A stretch of 64,000 nucleotides of DNA, from NCBI GenBank assembly GCA_017531225.1, contig JAFXLL010000012.1, positions 248,001 through 312,000 of the forward strand, written 5' to 3'. Both the position numbers and the translations under genes were made by a program. Origin of the DNA: Bacteroidales bacterium. GTDB taxonomy: Bacteria > Bacteroidota > Bacteroidia > Bacteroidales > F082. Shown piece by piece: positions 14,242-22,146 of the stretch. Within the stretch, counting starts at the first letter, position 1. Each line of letters starts with the position of its first letter. Under the pieces are notes generated by a model that saw only the letters and a program-made list of their open reading frames with translations, was not told the origin of the DNA and did no database searches.

Positions 14242-15369
14242 TTAAAATAATGGCGGCTCAATGGTAGCTTTTATATTATCTTCAACTATTATTTGTTGAA
14301 TAATCATCCTCTTCAAATAAGTATTGTGGTATCTCGTAATAAAAAGATTCTTTTTCGCCCCTTGGGGGTAGTCGATTTTTTTTGGTTCTATGGGTTCCGT
14401 AATGAAATCCTCTTTTTGGGATGATACAACTGTAATCATAAAACGATTGTTTTGTTGAAGCCTGATAACGCTATCAATGTGCGTTTCTATAAACTGTAGG
14501 AAAGTTTCTGTCGGGTTTTTCCCTTTAATAATACTATTGTTTTCTTTGATAGAAAAAGACTCCTCCCAATTTTTGGGTTTACAATGTACCGTTTCTTTTT
14601 CAATTGAGAACTGTTTACTAATCGTGTTTTTGCTAAAACTGTTGAAAAAGGATTCGATTTTTTCATCCTCTTCAGTATTCATAATGTCTATGGATTTGAT
14701 TATATCTCCATTTTCTTGACTACGAATTTGCCACAAATAACCATTTGTCAAAATCCCATATTTTGTGTTTAAATTCTCAGGTTGCATATAGTCGCGCAAT
14801 TGGTCTCCTTCACTTTTATTTAGATTGGTTTGAATAGCTTTGGCTTCAATAACTAAAACACATTCCCCATTTTTATATAAAGCGTAATCAGCCCTTCTCC
14901 TATGACATGTCTTTTCTCTGTTTAAATCAGGTAAATTCCAACCAAGAGCGTTGAAGATGGGTTCTATGATTTCAATTCTAACATTCATTTCATTTCGGCA
15001 AAACAAATACGTGTGCTTGCTAATTAATTCCCTAATATTTTCTATGATGGTTAGTAATGGCGTTTTTTCTATTGATTCTTGTCTGAGCTTTAATAAATCA
15101 TCACCAGCACTGAACCCTATGGAAATTACATTTTTTGAGAGAAAAGTGATTGTCGCGATATTGCCTACATCGATTTTGTGATTCTTGTATAGAGCAGTCA
15201 ATCCATCAATACGTCCGATTTGAGTCGAATGCATCTTAAAATTGCCCTCATAGTTTTGAATTGTTATTTTTTCACCTGGTTTCGGGCATCTGTTTGAATA
15301 CTCTTTTTCAATTCTCAGATAACCATATTTGACTTCACTATAAGTCAACCTTCGTTTGTAATCACTCAT
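14242..15369 (-). CDS. HsdR_N-like PD-(D/E)XK nuclease-domain protein
   Basis: The 375-residue product resembles the N-terminal nuclease domain of type I restriction HsdR subunits. Near residue 145 it has IIEPIFNALGW, then RRADYALYKNGECVLVIEAKA, which supplies the D-(E)-x-K pattern, then LRDYMQPENLNTKYGILTNG and LWQIRS. No helicase or methylase partner is nearby, so it is a stand-alone protein of the kind often annotated in Bacteroidota. The N-terminal 110 residues may be a separate beta domain. The gene is clearly richer in A+T than its neighbours, which hints at recent acquisition. A role in defence is possible but not shown. Confidence 0.75.
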   Translation of the reverse strand: MSDYKRRLTYSEVKYGYLRIEKEYSNRCPKPGEKITIQNYEGNFKMHSTQIGRIDGLTALYKNHKIDVGNIATITFLSKNVISIGFSAGDDLLKLRQESIEKTPLLTIIENIRELISKHTYLFCRNEMNVRIEIIEPIFNALGWNLPDLNREKTCHRRRADYALYKNGECVLVIEAKAIQTNLNKSEGDQLRDYMQPENLNTKYGILTNGYLWQIRSQENGDIIKSIDIMNTEEDEKIESFFNSFSKNTISKQFSIEKETVHCKPKNWEESFSIKENNSIIKGKNPTETFLQFIETHIDSVIRLQQNNRFMITVVSSQKEDFITEPIEPKKIDYPQGAKKNLFITRYHNTYLKRMIIQQIIVEDNIKATIEPPLF

Positions 15370-15558
15370 GTTTATTCGTTATTTTGGTTTGTTAATTTTT
15401 TATTTTTTTTCTTTTGTTCCATTATTCATGTATTCTTCTGGTGTTAATTCTTTGAAAAACTCATATTTGGTCGATTCATTGTCTTTTATAACTACGAATC
15501 TTAATCATTCTAATGTTTATGCGGCAAATATACTGTTTTTAGATGCACATGCTCTTTT
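15370..15558 (-). other. AT-rich gap with promoter box and a possible decayed small frame
   Basis: Minus-strand TATATTTGC (15524-15532) is a good -7 box for the HsdR_N gene. Downstream, an ATG at 15506-15508 opens a frame that ends after ten residues, while the next frame reads VVIKDNESTKYEFFKELTPE and EYMNNGTKEKK to a stop at 15400-15402. A single-base indel would join them, so this may be a broken or frameshifted small gene. Confidence 0.3.
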
Positions 15559-16227
15559 CTAAATGATTAGCCCTCCATCCATCCTGATACAAATCTCAAA
15601 CTCAAACTCGCTCACATAAACAAGATCATAGAGGCTGAAATGTCGGTTGTCATAGAGGTTGTGGAAAGGATAAACAAGGTGCATGTCTTTCGACCATTCG
15701 TAATCCAAGCCCTCGTTCCAGTTGTCGTTTTCGTCTGCCATGCCGAGCCACGCTTCAAGGCTGTCGTGCGCTGACATGTTTCCGGTCTGGTTCCATCTCA
15801 GGCTCCAAGAGCAGCCGTCTGTGGAATAAATGCGGTCGTAGCCGCCTTGGGTCATCACTTCCCACATCGTTTCCGCTCGCTCGGTCTGGACGGGATGCAC
15901 CGTAGGGTAGGTATAACCTAGCTTCAGCTTTCCTTCAACTTCAAGGTCACCGATGCCGTCATAAAGTTTCATCATGCCCTCGTGTATGGCTTTCGTCTTG
16001 TTGAAAAGGGCAGTGGCTGCTGCCTTTATCCTGTCGTTGAAATCCGACAGCAGCCTTTTGCTTTCCTCATCGTACTGCATCAGCTCACGCAGTATCATCC
16101 ACCGATGGTGCAGCGCATTCTTGATGATGCTTTCCTCTTCGACTTGTTTCCCGTGCTCGTACTCGTCCAAGATGATTCCTTCCAGCATCACGATGCGCGG
16201 ATCTTCAAATGCTTCTTTGGTGTTCAT
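15559..16227 (-). CDS. Hypothetical protein (last gene of the unknown operon)
   Basis: A 222-residue protein without a recognised family. The first 100 residues are helical and charged (EYEHGKQVEEESIIKNALHH, SDFNDRIKAAATALFNKTKA). The second half is rich in aromatics and acids (CSWSLRWNQTGNMSAHD, DENDNWNEGLDYEWSKDMHL) and looks like a compact beta-containing domain. There is no signal peptide or membrane segment. Its start lies one base after the stop of the membrane-protein gene at 16229-17299, so the two are translationally coupled. Function cannot be assigned. Confidence 0.7.
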   Translation of the reverse strand: MNTKEAFEDPRIVMLEGIILDEYEHGKQVEEESIIKNALHHRWMILRELMQYDEESKRLLSDFNDRIKAAATALFNKTKAIHEGMMKLYDGIGDLEVEGKLKLGYTYPTVHPVQTERAETMWEVMTQGGYDRIYSTDGCSWSLRWNQTGNMSAHDSLEAWLGMADENDNWNEGLDYEWSKDMHLVYPFHNLYDNRHFSLYDLVYVSEFEFEICIRMDGGLII

Positions 16228-16228
16228 G

Positions 16229-17299
16229 TCAGTTAAACCCGTTTGCTGCTGCTTCCAGCATTTTCTTGTTAATCCTCGTGTATCTGTTCACTTGCTTCGT
16301 CGTCATGCTGCCCGAAGCGTTTTCCAGCTGTTCACCCAATTCCTCTGCTTTCTCCAACAGCTTTGCATATTGCGACATTGCATCCATTTCGCCACCAGCA
16401 ATCCTCTTCAAACAAGCGATGTATCTGTCAACATAGTTTTCGTAAGCATCGAGCACTTTGTCCCAATCGTTTGTGGCAGTTACTTGCCCTCTGCCTTCTA
16501 TGATTTCGCAAGCAGAGGTGATTTTGAAAGTAAGCTTGTCTTTAGCTTTATCTTCGTATGGGTTAGTGTCCCAACGGATGATACCGATTTCGCCTGGTTG
16601 GAGTTTCATAAGGTCGAGTATGTCATTACTGCTGTATGGCCCCAGAAGCCCTGTGGCTGTCGCTGAGCGTTTGTCTACCAAGTTGCCATCCTTATCAAAG
16701 GTCTCCAACCCGAATCCAACTTTACAGTAGGCTCTTCCATCGGTGTATGTGTCGTTGAATTTTGCCACTGTCACACCTTCATCCCATGGGAAAGGCATGT
16801 CAGTACGCTTCAACTCCACATTCCAGAGCGACCACCTTCCTTCTGTGGCAATGATTTCTTTCTCGACCACCTCGAAATATCCGCTTAGGTCACCTGTGAT
16901 TTCTGTAGTCTGTGGCGACATGGTAGGACGTTTGTTTCCAGCGCAACTGAAAAAGACTAAAGTAAGAACAAAGAGAAGACAAACGAATGCTTTCTTTCTC
17001 CTCAACCACAATAGTGGTTTCCGTGGGCATGTGAGGTGCAACGCCGTGTTGTCAATATCAAGCGTGTACTTGATGGTGTCTCCCGGTCTCAGTTCATAAC
17101 GGTCATAGAGCTTGCTCAATCCTAAGACGCGGTTGAATTTGGTTGCACAAAGTTGATGCGTGTGGGTACGTTCGTCAACAATGACGACTTGCTGCGGAAC
17201 TTGTGTGTATTGTTTCCAAAACTCAGGAGGCATAGTAAAAGTTCCGTAGTGAATTTCCCATCTGTCCAATGTCTTTTGTTTTTTGTTTCTCTGTTCCAT
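16229..17299 (-). CDS. Hypothetical membrane-anchored protein with internal lipoprotein-like segment
   Basis: The 356-residue frame has a soluble N-terminus of about 95 residues (LYDRYELRPGDTIKYTLDID), then LRRKKAFVCLLFVLTLVFFS-CAG, and an outer domain of about 230 residues ending in a helical, Glu-rich tail. The hydrophobic segment with basic start and FFSC is a textbook lipoprotein signal. Read from the first ATG it would be an internal membrane anchor; read from the in-frame TTG before RRKK it would be a free lipoprotein. The family is not recognised. It follows the 205-residue gene by 27 bases and is coupled to the gene behind it. Confidence 0.65.
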   Translation of the reverse strand: MEQRNKKQKTLDRWEIHYGTFTMPPEFWKQYTQVPQQVVIVDERTHTHQLCATKFNRVLGLSKLYDRYELRPGDTIKYTLDIDNTALHLTCPRKPLLWLRRKKAFVCLLFVLTLVFFSCAGNKRPTMSPQTTEITGDLSGYFEVVEKEIIATEGRWSLWNVELKRTDMPFPWDEGVTVAKFNDTYTDGRAYCKVGFGLETFDKDGNLVDKRSATATGLLGPYSSNDILDLMKLQPGEIGIIRWDTNPYEDKAKDKLTFKITSACEIIEGRGQVTATNDWDKVLDAYENYVDRYIACLKRIAGGEMDAMSQYAKLLEKAEELGEQLENASGSMTTKQVNRYTRINKKMLEAAANGFN

Positions 17300-17326
17300 T
17301 TCTATAGTTTTTAATGATTGTTAGTA

Positions 17327-17944
17327 TTATTGAAAGCACTGATACATTGCTTGTGTCTCTTTGACTAAATTGTCCTCAACAAAGCCATCCCAATCGAAAG
17401 GCGTGGGCAAAACAAATTGGAAGCCAAGGTTGAGGTCGGTCATGTCGCAAAGCGTTTCATCTTCGATGGGTAGATGATGGCGTTCATAATAAGCGTGTTC
17501 CTTGATGAGGTTGCTGCCCATAGTGGCAAGCCATTCATTAAGCTGAAGCTGTTCGTCTTTAGCTCGGTACCAGATGCCGTGAATCAGTCTTTTCTCCGTG
17601 CCGTTCACCCAATAGACAGCAATTTCGTTGAAAAGGTTATCGTCAAAGATCATCTTCCCAATGCGCGATTTTGATTTGCTACAGCCTGCGTGAAAGTAAG
17701 TTTGAAGATCAATACGCGCCAGTTGGTCTGTGGTGTAACAGTCGCCCAAAGCTTCGTACAGCACATCAATCAGACTTTGACAATAGGCAAAGGCTGCTTG
17801 TCGTGCCTTGCTGAGGTCGGCATCCTCAAAGGTTTTGTTGATGCTGCAAAGGTTGTCTTTCTTTGCTTCGTGATAGTTCGCGTTGTGCATTTGTTCTTTC
17901 CAGAACAGCCCATGCACGAGGTAATGAGATTTCTTTTTGTCCAT
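17327..17944 (-). CDS. Hypothetical protein (first gene of the unknown operon)
   Basis: A 205-residue cytoplasmic protein beginning MDKKKSHYLVHGLFWKEQMH. No family is recognised. The sequence is mixed helix with many aromatic and charged residues and two short Cys contexts (GDCYTTDQLA, AGCSKSKSRIG), but no metal motif. A longer in-frame extension exists upstream but runs through the Nudix gene and its promoter, so ATG 17944 is chosen; it lies 23 bases from the promoter box. It leads a three-gene operon that shares its control signature with the AAA-LRR-WYL operon. Confidence 0.65.
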   Translation of the reverse strand: MDKKKSHYLVHGLFWKEQMHNANYHEAKKDNLCSINKTFEDADLSKARQAAFAYCQSLIDVLYEALGDCYTTDQLARIDLQTYFHAGCSKSKSRIGKMIFDDNLFNEIAVYWVNGTEKRLIHGIWYRAKDEQLQLNEWLATMGSNLIKEHAYYERHHLPIEDETLCDMTDLNLGFQFVLPTPFDWDGFVEDNLVKETQAMYQCFQ

Positions 17945-17967
17945 AGCGGTGTTGTTTTGATGTCGGT

Positions 17968-18006
17968 GCAAAACAACAACCTTACTTTGCCAAAAATAGG
18001 CAAAGT
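17968..18006 (-). promoter_or_regulatory. Promoter box and operator palindrome of the unknown operon
   Basis: Minus-strand TTGTTTTGC (17968-17976), 7 bases, then the palindrome ACTTTGCC-N7-GGCAAAGT (17984-18006). This copies the layout at 14091-14130. Here the palindrome lies between divergent genes, so it cannot be a terminator, which supports the operator reading of both. Confidence 0.6.
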
Positions 18007-18048
18007 GGAAAAATGTTTGGCGTATAGGTATCCTCGCGAAAAAGTACA

Positions 18049-18057
18049 TACTTTTGC
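18049..18057 (+). promoter_or_regulatory. -7 box of the Nudix gene
   Basis: TACTTTTGC matches TAnnTTTGC and ends 7 bases before the ATG at 18065. No clear -33 element is seen. Confidence 0.55.
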
Positions 18058-18064
18058 AGCCGCT

Positions 18065-18559
18065 ATGAATTTGATCCAGAAACATTGCCACGAGTGCGGA
18101 ACAGCACTGACCGAAAAGGAACTGGAAGGGGAGGGCATTGTGTCTTATTGCCCACAGTGCCAACAGTTTCGTTTTCCTATGTATAACGTGGCGGTAAGTA
18201 TGATTGTCATCAACGAGCAAACGGGAGAGATTCTGCTAATCAAGCAATATGGTAGACCGCACTTCATTCTTGTGGCGGGTTATGTCAACCGTGGTGAGCA
18301 GTTGGAACAGGCTGTAGTCCGTGAGATAAAGGAAGAGACGGGGATGACCGTCAGCCATATCAAGTTCAACCGCACTAGTTTCTTTGAGCCATCAAACACG
18401 CTGATGTGCAATTTCACAGCCTTCGTGAAGGATGTTAACGAGTTGTCGCCCAATGGTGAAATCGACTCCTATCAATGGTTCACCCCCGATGAGGCTCGAA
18501 AGAACATCCGCCCCGGCAGCCTTGCCGAGAAGTTTCTAAATGCTTATTTAGAAGAGTGA
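18065..18559 (+). CDS. Nudix hydrolase with zinc ribbon (NudC-like)
   Basis: The 164-residue protein starts with a zinc ribbon (HCHECG near residue 7, YCPQCQQFRFP near residue 28) followed by a Nudix fold. The Nudix box is complete: GYVNRGEQLEQAVVREIKEE followed by TGM, near residue 75. The combination resembles the second half of NADH pyrophosphatase NudC, so hydrolysis of a nucleotide diphosphate-linked compound such as NAD(H) is likely; the substrate is not proven. The longer open frame begins upstream of the promoter, so ATG 18065 is used. It is divergent from the unknown operon and may be controlled from the same gap. Confidence 0.88.
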   Translation: MNLIQKHCHECGTALTEKELEGEGIVSYCPQCQQFRFPMYNVAVSMIVINEQTGEILLIKQYGRPHFILVAGYVNRGEQLEQAVVREIKEETGMTVSHIKFNRTSFFEPSNTLMCNFTAFVKDVNELSPNGEIDSYQWFTPDEARKNIRPGSLAEKFLNAYLEE

Positions 18560-18567
18560 GATTATAG

Positions 18568-19812
18568 TTATTCTTTGATGCCTTTAAACTCAAACCCCGC
18601 CTGCTCAACAGCAGTGCGGATGTCGGCCTCGGTAGCTGTGCCGGTGACAACGAGGGTGTTGGCAGCAGGAGTGGCTTCGCAGGAGGCGACGCCTTTCACT
18701 TTGCCGACCGACTGCTCACAGGCAGCCTTGCAATGGTTGCAATGCATGCCCTCAACGGTATAGACAACCGTCCCAGCTTCCACTTCTTGTTTCTTGAATT
18801 TGCTTAAGAATTTCATGGTAAGTGCATTTATGATGAATATTATTAATAACGACGAGCAGATGATTTGAAAGACGGTAGGAGAGGCGGTCTCTGAAGGACA
18901 GCAGGCGCTATGCATCCCACAGCCTTCCGTCATTCCGATGGCCTTGATGCCAAGCGCGTTGATCAGCAGCCCGAAGAGGACGGAGAAAACCACGATGGTG
19001 AGCAGGTAAATCCACGTGAAGCGGCTGCCCATCGACTTGCGCACTACGAGGATGGAGGCAATGTTGACCGCAGGGCCTGCCATTAGCATTACCAAGGCGG
19101 CTCCAGGTGAGAGGCCTTTCATCATCAATGCCGCCGCCACGGGGATGCTGCCAGTGGAGCAGATGTACATCGGCACCGCCACCACGAGGATGACCAGCAT
19201 CTGGAGCAAGGGCTGCTTTCCGAAGGAGAGGAAGAACTCGTCAGGCACGGCCACATTGATGAGGGCGGCCACCAGTAAACCGATGGCCAACCGCAGGCCA
19301 ATGTCTTGAATCATGTCGAAGTAGGCATACTTGAAGACACGCCAAATACGGTTGCCGCTTTCCACATTGCACGATGCCTCGGCAATGTATGCTCCCTCGT
19401 TGTCTTTCACTAAGCGATTGACTAAAAAACCGCCACAAACACCCGTGACCAATGCGGCCACAGGACGCACTACGGCGAAACCGAGACCCATCAACGAAAA
19501 GGTGGCTAAGATGGAGTCGATGCCCGTCTGAGGCGTGGCGATGAGGAACGAGGCCACAGCCCCTTTCGAGGCGCCCTCGTTCTTCAGCCCCACGGCGGTG
19601 GGAATGACACCGCACGAGCAGAGCGGTAGCGGCACACCCAGCAGGGCTGCCCACAGCACCGACAGTTTGTTGTTTCGCGAGAGATACTTGGCGTAAAACC
19701 GTTTCGGCACAAACACATGCAGTATCCCTGCGAGGAGGAAGCCCAATAGCAGGTAGGGACTCATCGCATGGATCACTGCAAGCAGCGCATTGAAAAAATG
19801 TCCTATTGCCAT
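18568..19812 (-). CDS. SO_0444/YraQ-type permease with C-terminal heavy-metal-associated domain
   Basis: The 414-residue membrane protein has about ten hydrophobic segments and the family signature PLCSCGVIP near residue 62, typical of the DUF318/ArsP-like permease family. A second Cys group (GCGMHSACCP) lies near residue 298. After about residue 345 comes a soluble HMA domain with GMHCNHCKAAC, the metal-binding CxxC. The whole suggests export of a soft metal or metalloid (copper, arsenical), substrate not determined. It begins 2 bases after the TlpA-like gene stop and is last in the rubredoxin-FprA operon, so metal and oxygen stress may be linked here. Confidence 0.85.
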   Translation of the reverse strand: MAIGHFFNALLAVIHAMSPYLLLGFLLAGILHVFVPKRFYAKYLSRNNKLSVLWAALLGVPLPLCSCGVIPTAVGLKNEGASKGAVASFLIATPQTGIDSILATFSLMGLGFAVVRPVAALVTGVCGGFLVNRLVKDNEGAYIAEASCNVESGNRIWRVFKYAYFDMIQDIGLRLAIGLLVAALINVAVPDEFFLSFGKQPLLQMLVILVVAVPMYICSTGSIPVAAALMMKGLSPGAALVMLMAGPAVNIASILVVRKSMGSRFTWIYLLTIVVFSVLFGLLINALGIKAIGMTEGCGMHSACCPSETASPTVFQIICSSLLIIFIINALTMKFLSKFKKQEVEAGTVVYTVEGMHCNHCKAACEQSVGKVKGVASCEATPAANTLVVTGTATEADIRTAVEQAGFEFKGIKE

Positions 19813-19814
19813 GC

Positions 19815-20909
19815 TTATTGCAGCACCTCGGCAAGCTTTGCTTCGAGGGCTTCGCCGCGGAGACCTTTGGCAATCATTACGCCGTTAGCGTCGAAGAGGA
19901 AGTTGGAGGGGATGTACATCACCATATAATCCATGGCGACGCTGTTGTCGGCATCGCGGACTTGTGTCCAAGCGAGACCGTCGGCTTCAACAGCCTTGAG
20001 CCATGCAGCCTCGTCGCGGTCGACACTGATACCGATGATCTCCAAGCCTGCAGCGTGGTATTTCTCGTAGGCAGCCTTCACATGGGGATTCTCCATACGG
20101 CAGGGACCGCACCATGATGCCCAGAAATCAACCAAAGTCACCTTATTATTATTAATGACCTGAGCGAGGTTGACCTCGGTGCCGTCGGCAGTCTTTAGCG
20201 TGAAGTCGATGAAGGGTTGTCCAACCTCAACTCGGCTGTTCTTGTCGATATACTCTTTGACTCGTTTGCTGTACATCGACTCATTGGTGATGCCTTCATA
20301 CAACTCTTTCACTGTTGCAAGATCATAGTCCGTCTTCGCCTCATTGAGCATGTAATGGCCAATGTAGTTGTCGGAATTGTCGCGGATGAAATTCTTTTGA
20401 TCCTCATAGTAGGCTTCAACGAGTGGATCGATCTGAGCGTCGATTTCGGCAGCTCTCACAGTGTCGTCGACTTTGTAAGCCTCTTCCATTTCAGCATAAA
20501 GAGCCAAAATCGGTTCGCCGAATTCGTTGAGGCTACGCTCTTGGTATTTGGTGAGGATGGTCATAGAGGGGCAGCCTTCCACCTTCCAACGCTCCAATTC
20601 TCCAAGATTACCGGTGATGGTTGTGTTTTGGTTTTCGGTGAAGAATGTGAAAATGCCACAATTGGCAGCAGGATCGAATTTAAGGATGTAGCAGGTCTGT
20701 GGATCGTCGAAATCAGCTTTCAGCACGACTTGGTTGTTCTTGAAAGCGACGCTGTCGATGAATTGGTGAACGCCTTCAACGTCCTTGAAGAAATAGATGG
20801 TGTGATTGTCGGAATTGTCAAGGTTGACAGTCACCTTGAATTGCTCCGATTTGTTGCAGCCGCTGAAGATGAGCGTAGCTGCGATGAGAGTGAAAAGAAG
20901 TTTTTTCAT
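19815..20909 (-). CDS. TlpA-like thiol:disulfide lipoprotein (DUF4369 + thioredoxin)
   Basis: The 364-residue lipoprotein has the signal MKKLLFTLIAATLIFSGC with lipobox Cys 18. An N-terminal beta domain of the DUF4369 kind and a helical linker precede a C-terminal thioredoxin fold with FWASWCGPCRMENP near residue 255. It probably reduces or isomerises disulfides in the cell envelope. The start was set at the Met of the lipoprotein signal; an upstream in-frame start would add 12 residues ahead of it. It lies between fprA (10 bases) and the permease (2 bases), so it is part of the same operon. Confidence 0.88.
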   Translation of the reverse strand: MKKLLFTLIAATLIFSGCNKSEQFKVTVNLDNSDNHTIYFFKDVEGVHQFIDSVAFKNNQVVLKADFDDPQTCYILKFDPAANCGIFTFFTENQNTTITGNLGELERWKVEGCPSMTILTKYQERSLNEFGEPILALYAEMEEAYKVDDTVRAAEIDAQIDPLVEAYYEDQKNFIRDNSDNYIGHYMLNEAKTDYDLATVKELYEGITNESMYSKRVKEYIDKNSRVEVGQPFIDFTLKTADGTEVNLAQVINNNKVTLVDFWASWCGPCRMENPHVKAAYEKYHAAGLEIIGISVDRDEAAWLKAVEADGLAWTQVRDADNSVAMDYMVMYIPSNFLFDANGVMIAKGLRGEALEAKLAEVLQ

Positions 20910-20919
20910 TTTGATTAGA

Positions 20920-22113
20920 TTATGAAAGTTTGATATTTTCTGCAATGGTTTTACCGAGGTTGTAGAGCTTGTCCCAGTCTTCTTTGCGAATAGGAGCTCC
21001 TTTCACTTCGACGCTATCGGCAACGAGATTCCACTGGCCTTCCTCGGCATATTTGGCGAGGGTTTTCACACCGCCACCGCTCCAGCTCATACCGCCGAAG
21101 AGGCCATAGCACTTGTTTTTAGGCTTGAACTCGTTGATTTCATGAGTCAGGAGGTTCATGTTGGGGAACATGTTGGCATAATGGGCGCAGGCACCGATGA
21201 TCACGCCTTTGTACTTCCAGATGTCGCTCAAGATGAAGCTGATCTCAGTCTTAGCTACGTCATAGACCTTAATTTCTTTAATGCCAGCTTCTGCTGCGCC
21301 ACGGGCCACGATATCGGCCATCACGCCAGTGTTGCCGTGCATGGATCCGTAGGCGATGACGATGCCCTCTTCGCCTTCGTTCTTGCTCCATTGAGTGTAT
21401 TTGCCAATCACCCAGGCGGGATTCGAACGCCATACCAGGCCATGCGATGGGGCAATCATCTTGATGTCGAGCGGACCGAGTTTCTCGATGGCTTTCAAGG
21501 CCTGCATGGCCATCTTACCAACGATGTTGGCATAATAGCGGCGCATGTCATCCTCGTAAAATGCTAAATTGACCTGGTCGTCGAAGATGCCGCCGTTCAA
21601 GGCGCCGAAGCCACCGAAAGTGTCGTTGCTGAACAAGATGCCTTTGCTTTGTTCATACGTTACCATCGACTCTGGCCAGTGAACCATAGGCACCATAAAG
21701 AACTGAAGGGTATGGGCTCCAAGGCTCAAGGTCTCGCCTTCGGCAACGGTCTTTTTGTTTGAGATAGGGCCGTAAAAGGCTTCCAGCGGGGCGAAGGTCT
21801 TGGCGTTGCCAACCACTTGCACATTGGGATATTCACGAAGCACTGCGGCAATGGTACTGCTGTGGTCGGGCTCGTCGTGATTAATAATAAGGTAGTCAAC
21901 TTTTCTGTCTTGAAGCACCGACTTAACCTTGAAGAGATATTCTTCTAGGAAGTTGGCTTCGACGGGGTCGATCAGGGCCACCTTCTCGTCGACAATGAGA
22001 TAGGAATTATAGGAAACGCCATTGGGCAGTTCCATGTGGTTTTCAAACAGGTCGGTGCGACGGTCGTTGACGCCGACGTAATAGATGTTATCGGTAAGAT
22101 TGATCTGATTCAT
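20920..22113 (-). CDS. FprA-type flavodiiron protein
   Basis: The 397-residue A-type flavoprotein has an N-terminal metallo-beta-lactamase fold with the di-iron ligand set NHDEPDHSST near residue 82, plus a later His (VHWPES) and Asp (NDTFGGFG). A C-terminal flavodoxin domain with the FMN loop YGSMHGNTG starts near residue 255. Such enzymes reduce O2 or NO to water or N2O using rubredoxin. ATG 22113 (MNQINLTDNIYYVGVNDRRT) fits the family start better than the ATG at 22143. It follows a flavin reductase-rubredoxin fusion, its likely electron donor. Confidence 0.92.
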   Translation of the reverse strand: MNQINLTDNIYYVGVNDRRTDLFENHMELPNGVSYNSYLIVDEKVALIDPVEANFLEEYLFKVKSVLQDRKVDYLIINHDEPDHSSTIAAVLREYPNVQVVGNAKTFAPLEAFYGPISNKKTVAEGETLSLGAHTLQFFMVPMVHWPESMVTYEQSKGILFSNDTFGGFGALNGGIFDDQVNLAFYEDDMRRYYANIVGKMAMQALKAIEKLGPLDIKMIAPSHGLVWRSNPAWVIGKYTQWSKNEGEEGIVIAYGSMHGNTGVMADIVARGAAEAGIKEIKVYDVAKTEISFILSDIWKYKGVIIGACAHYANMFPNMNLLTHEINEFKPKNKCYGLFGGMSWSGGGVKTLAKYAEEGQWNLVADSVEVKGAPIRKEDWDKLYNLGKTIAENIKLS

Positions 22114-22146
22114 TTTTGATGCTATATTTTTGGGTTGGGCCATCCT

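Noticed and set aside
15368-15562. A 64-codon plus-strand frame rich in Phe
   Set aside because: It arises from AT-rich intergenic sequence and covers the leftward promoter box.
21415-21435. tRNA-like T-loop string GGATTCGAACGCC
   Set aside because: It lies inside fprA coding sequence and no cloverleaf can be drawn around it.
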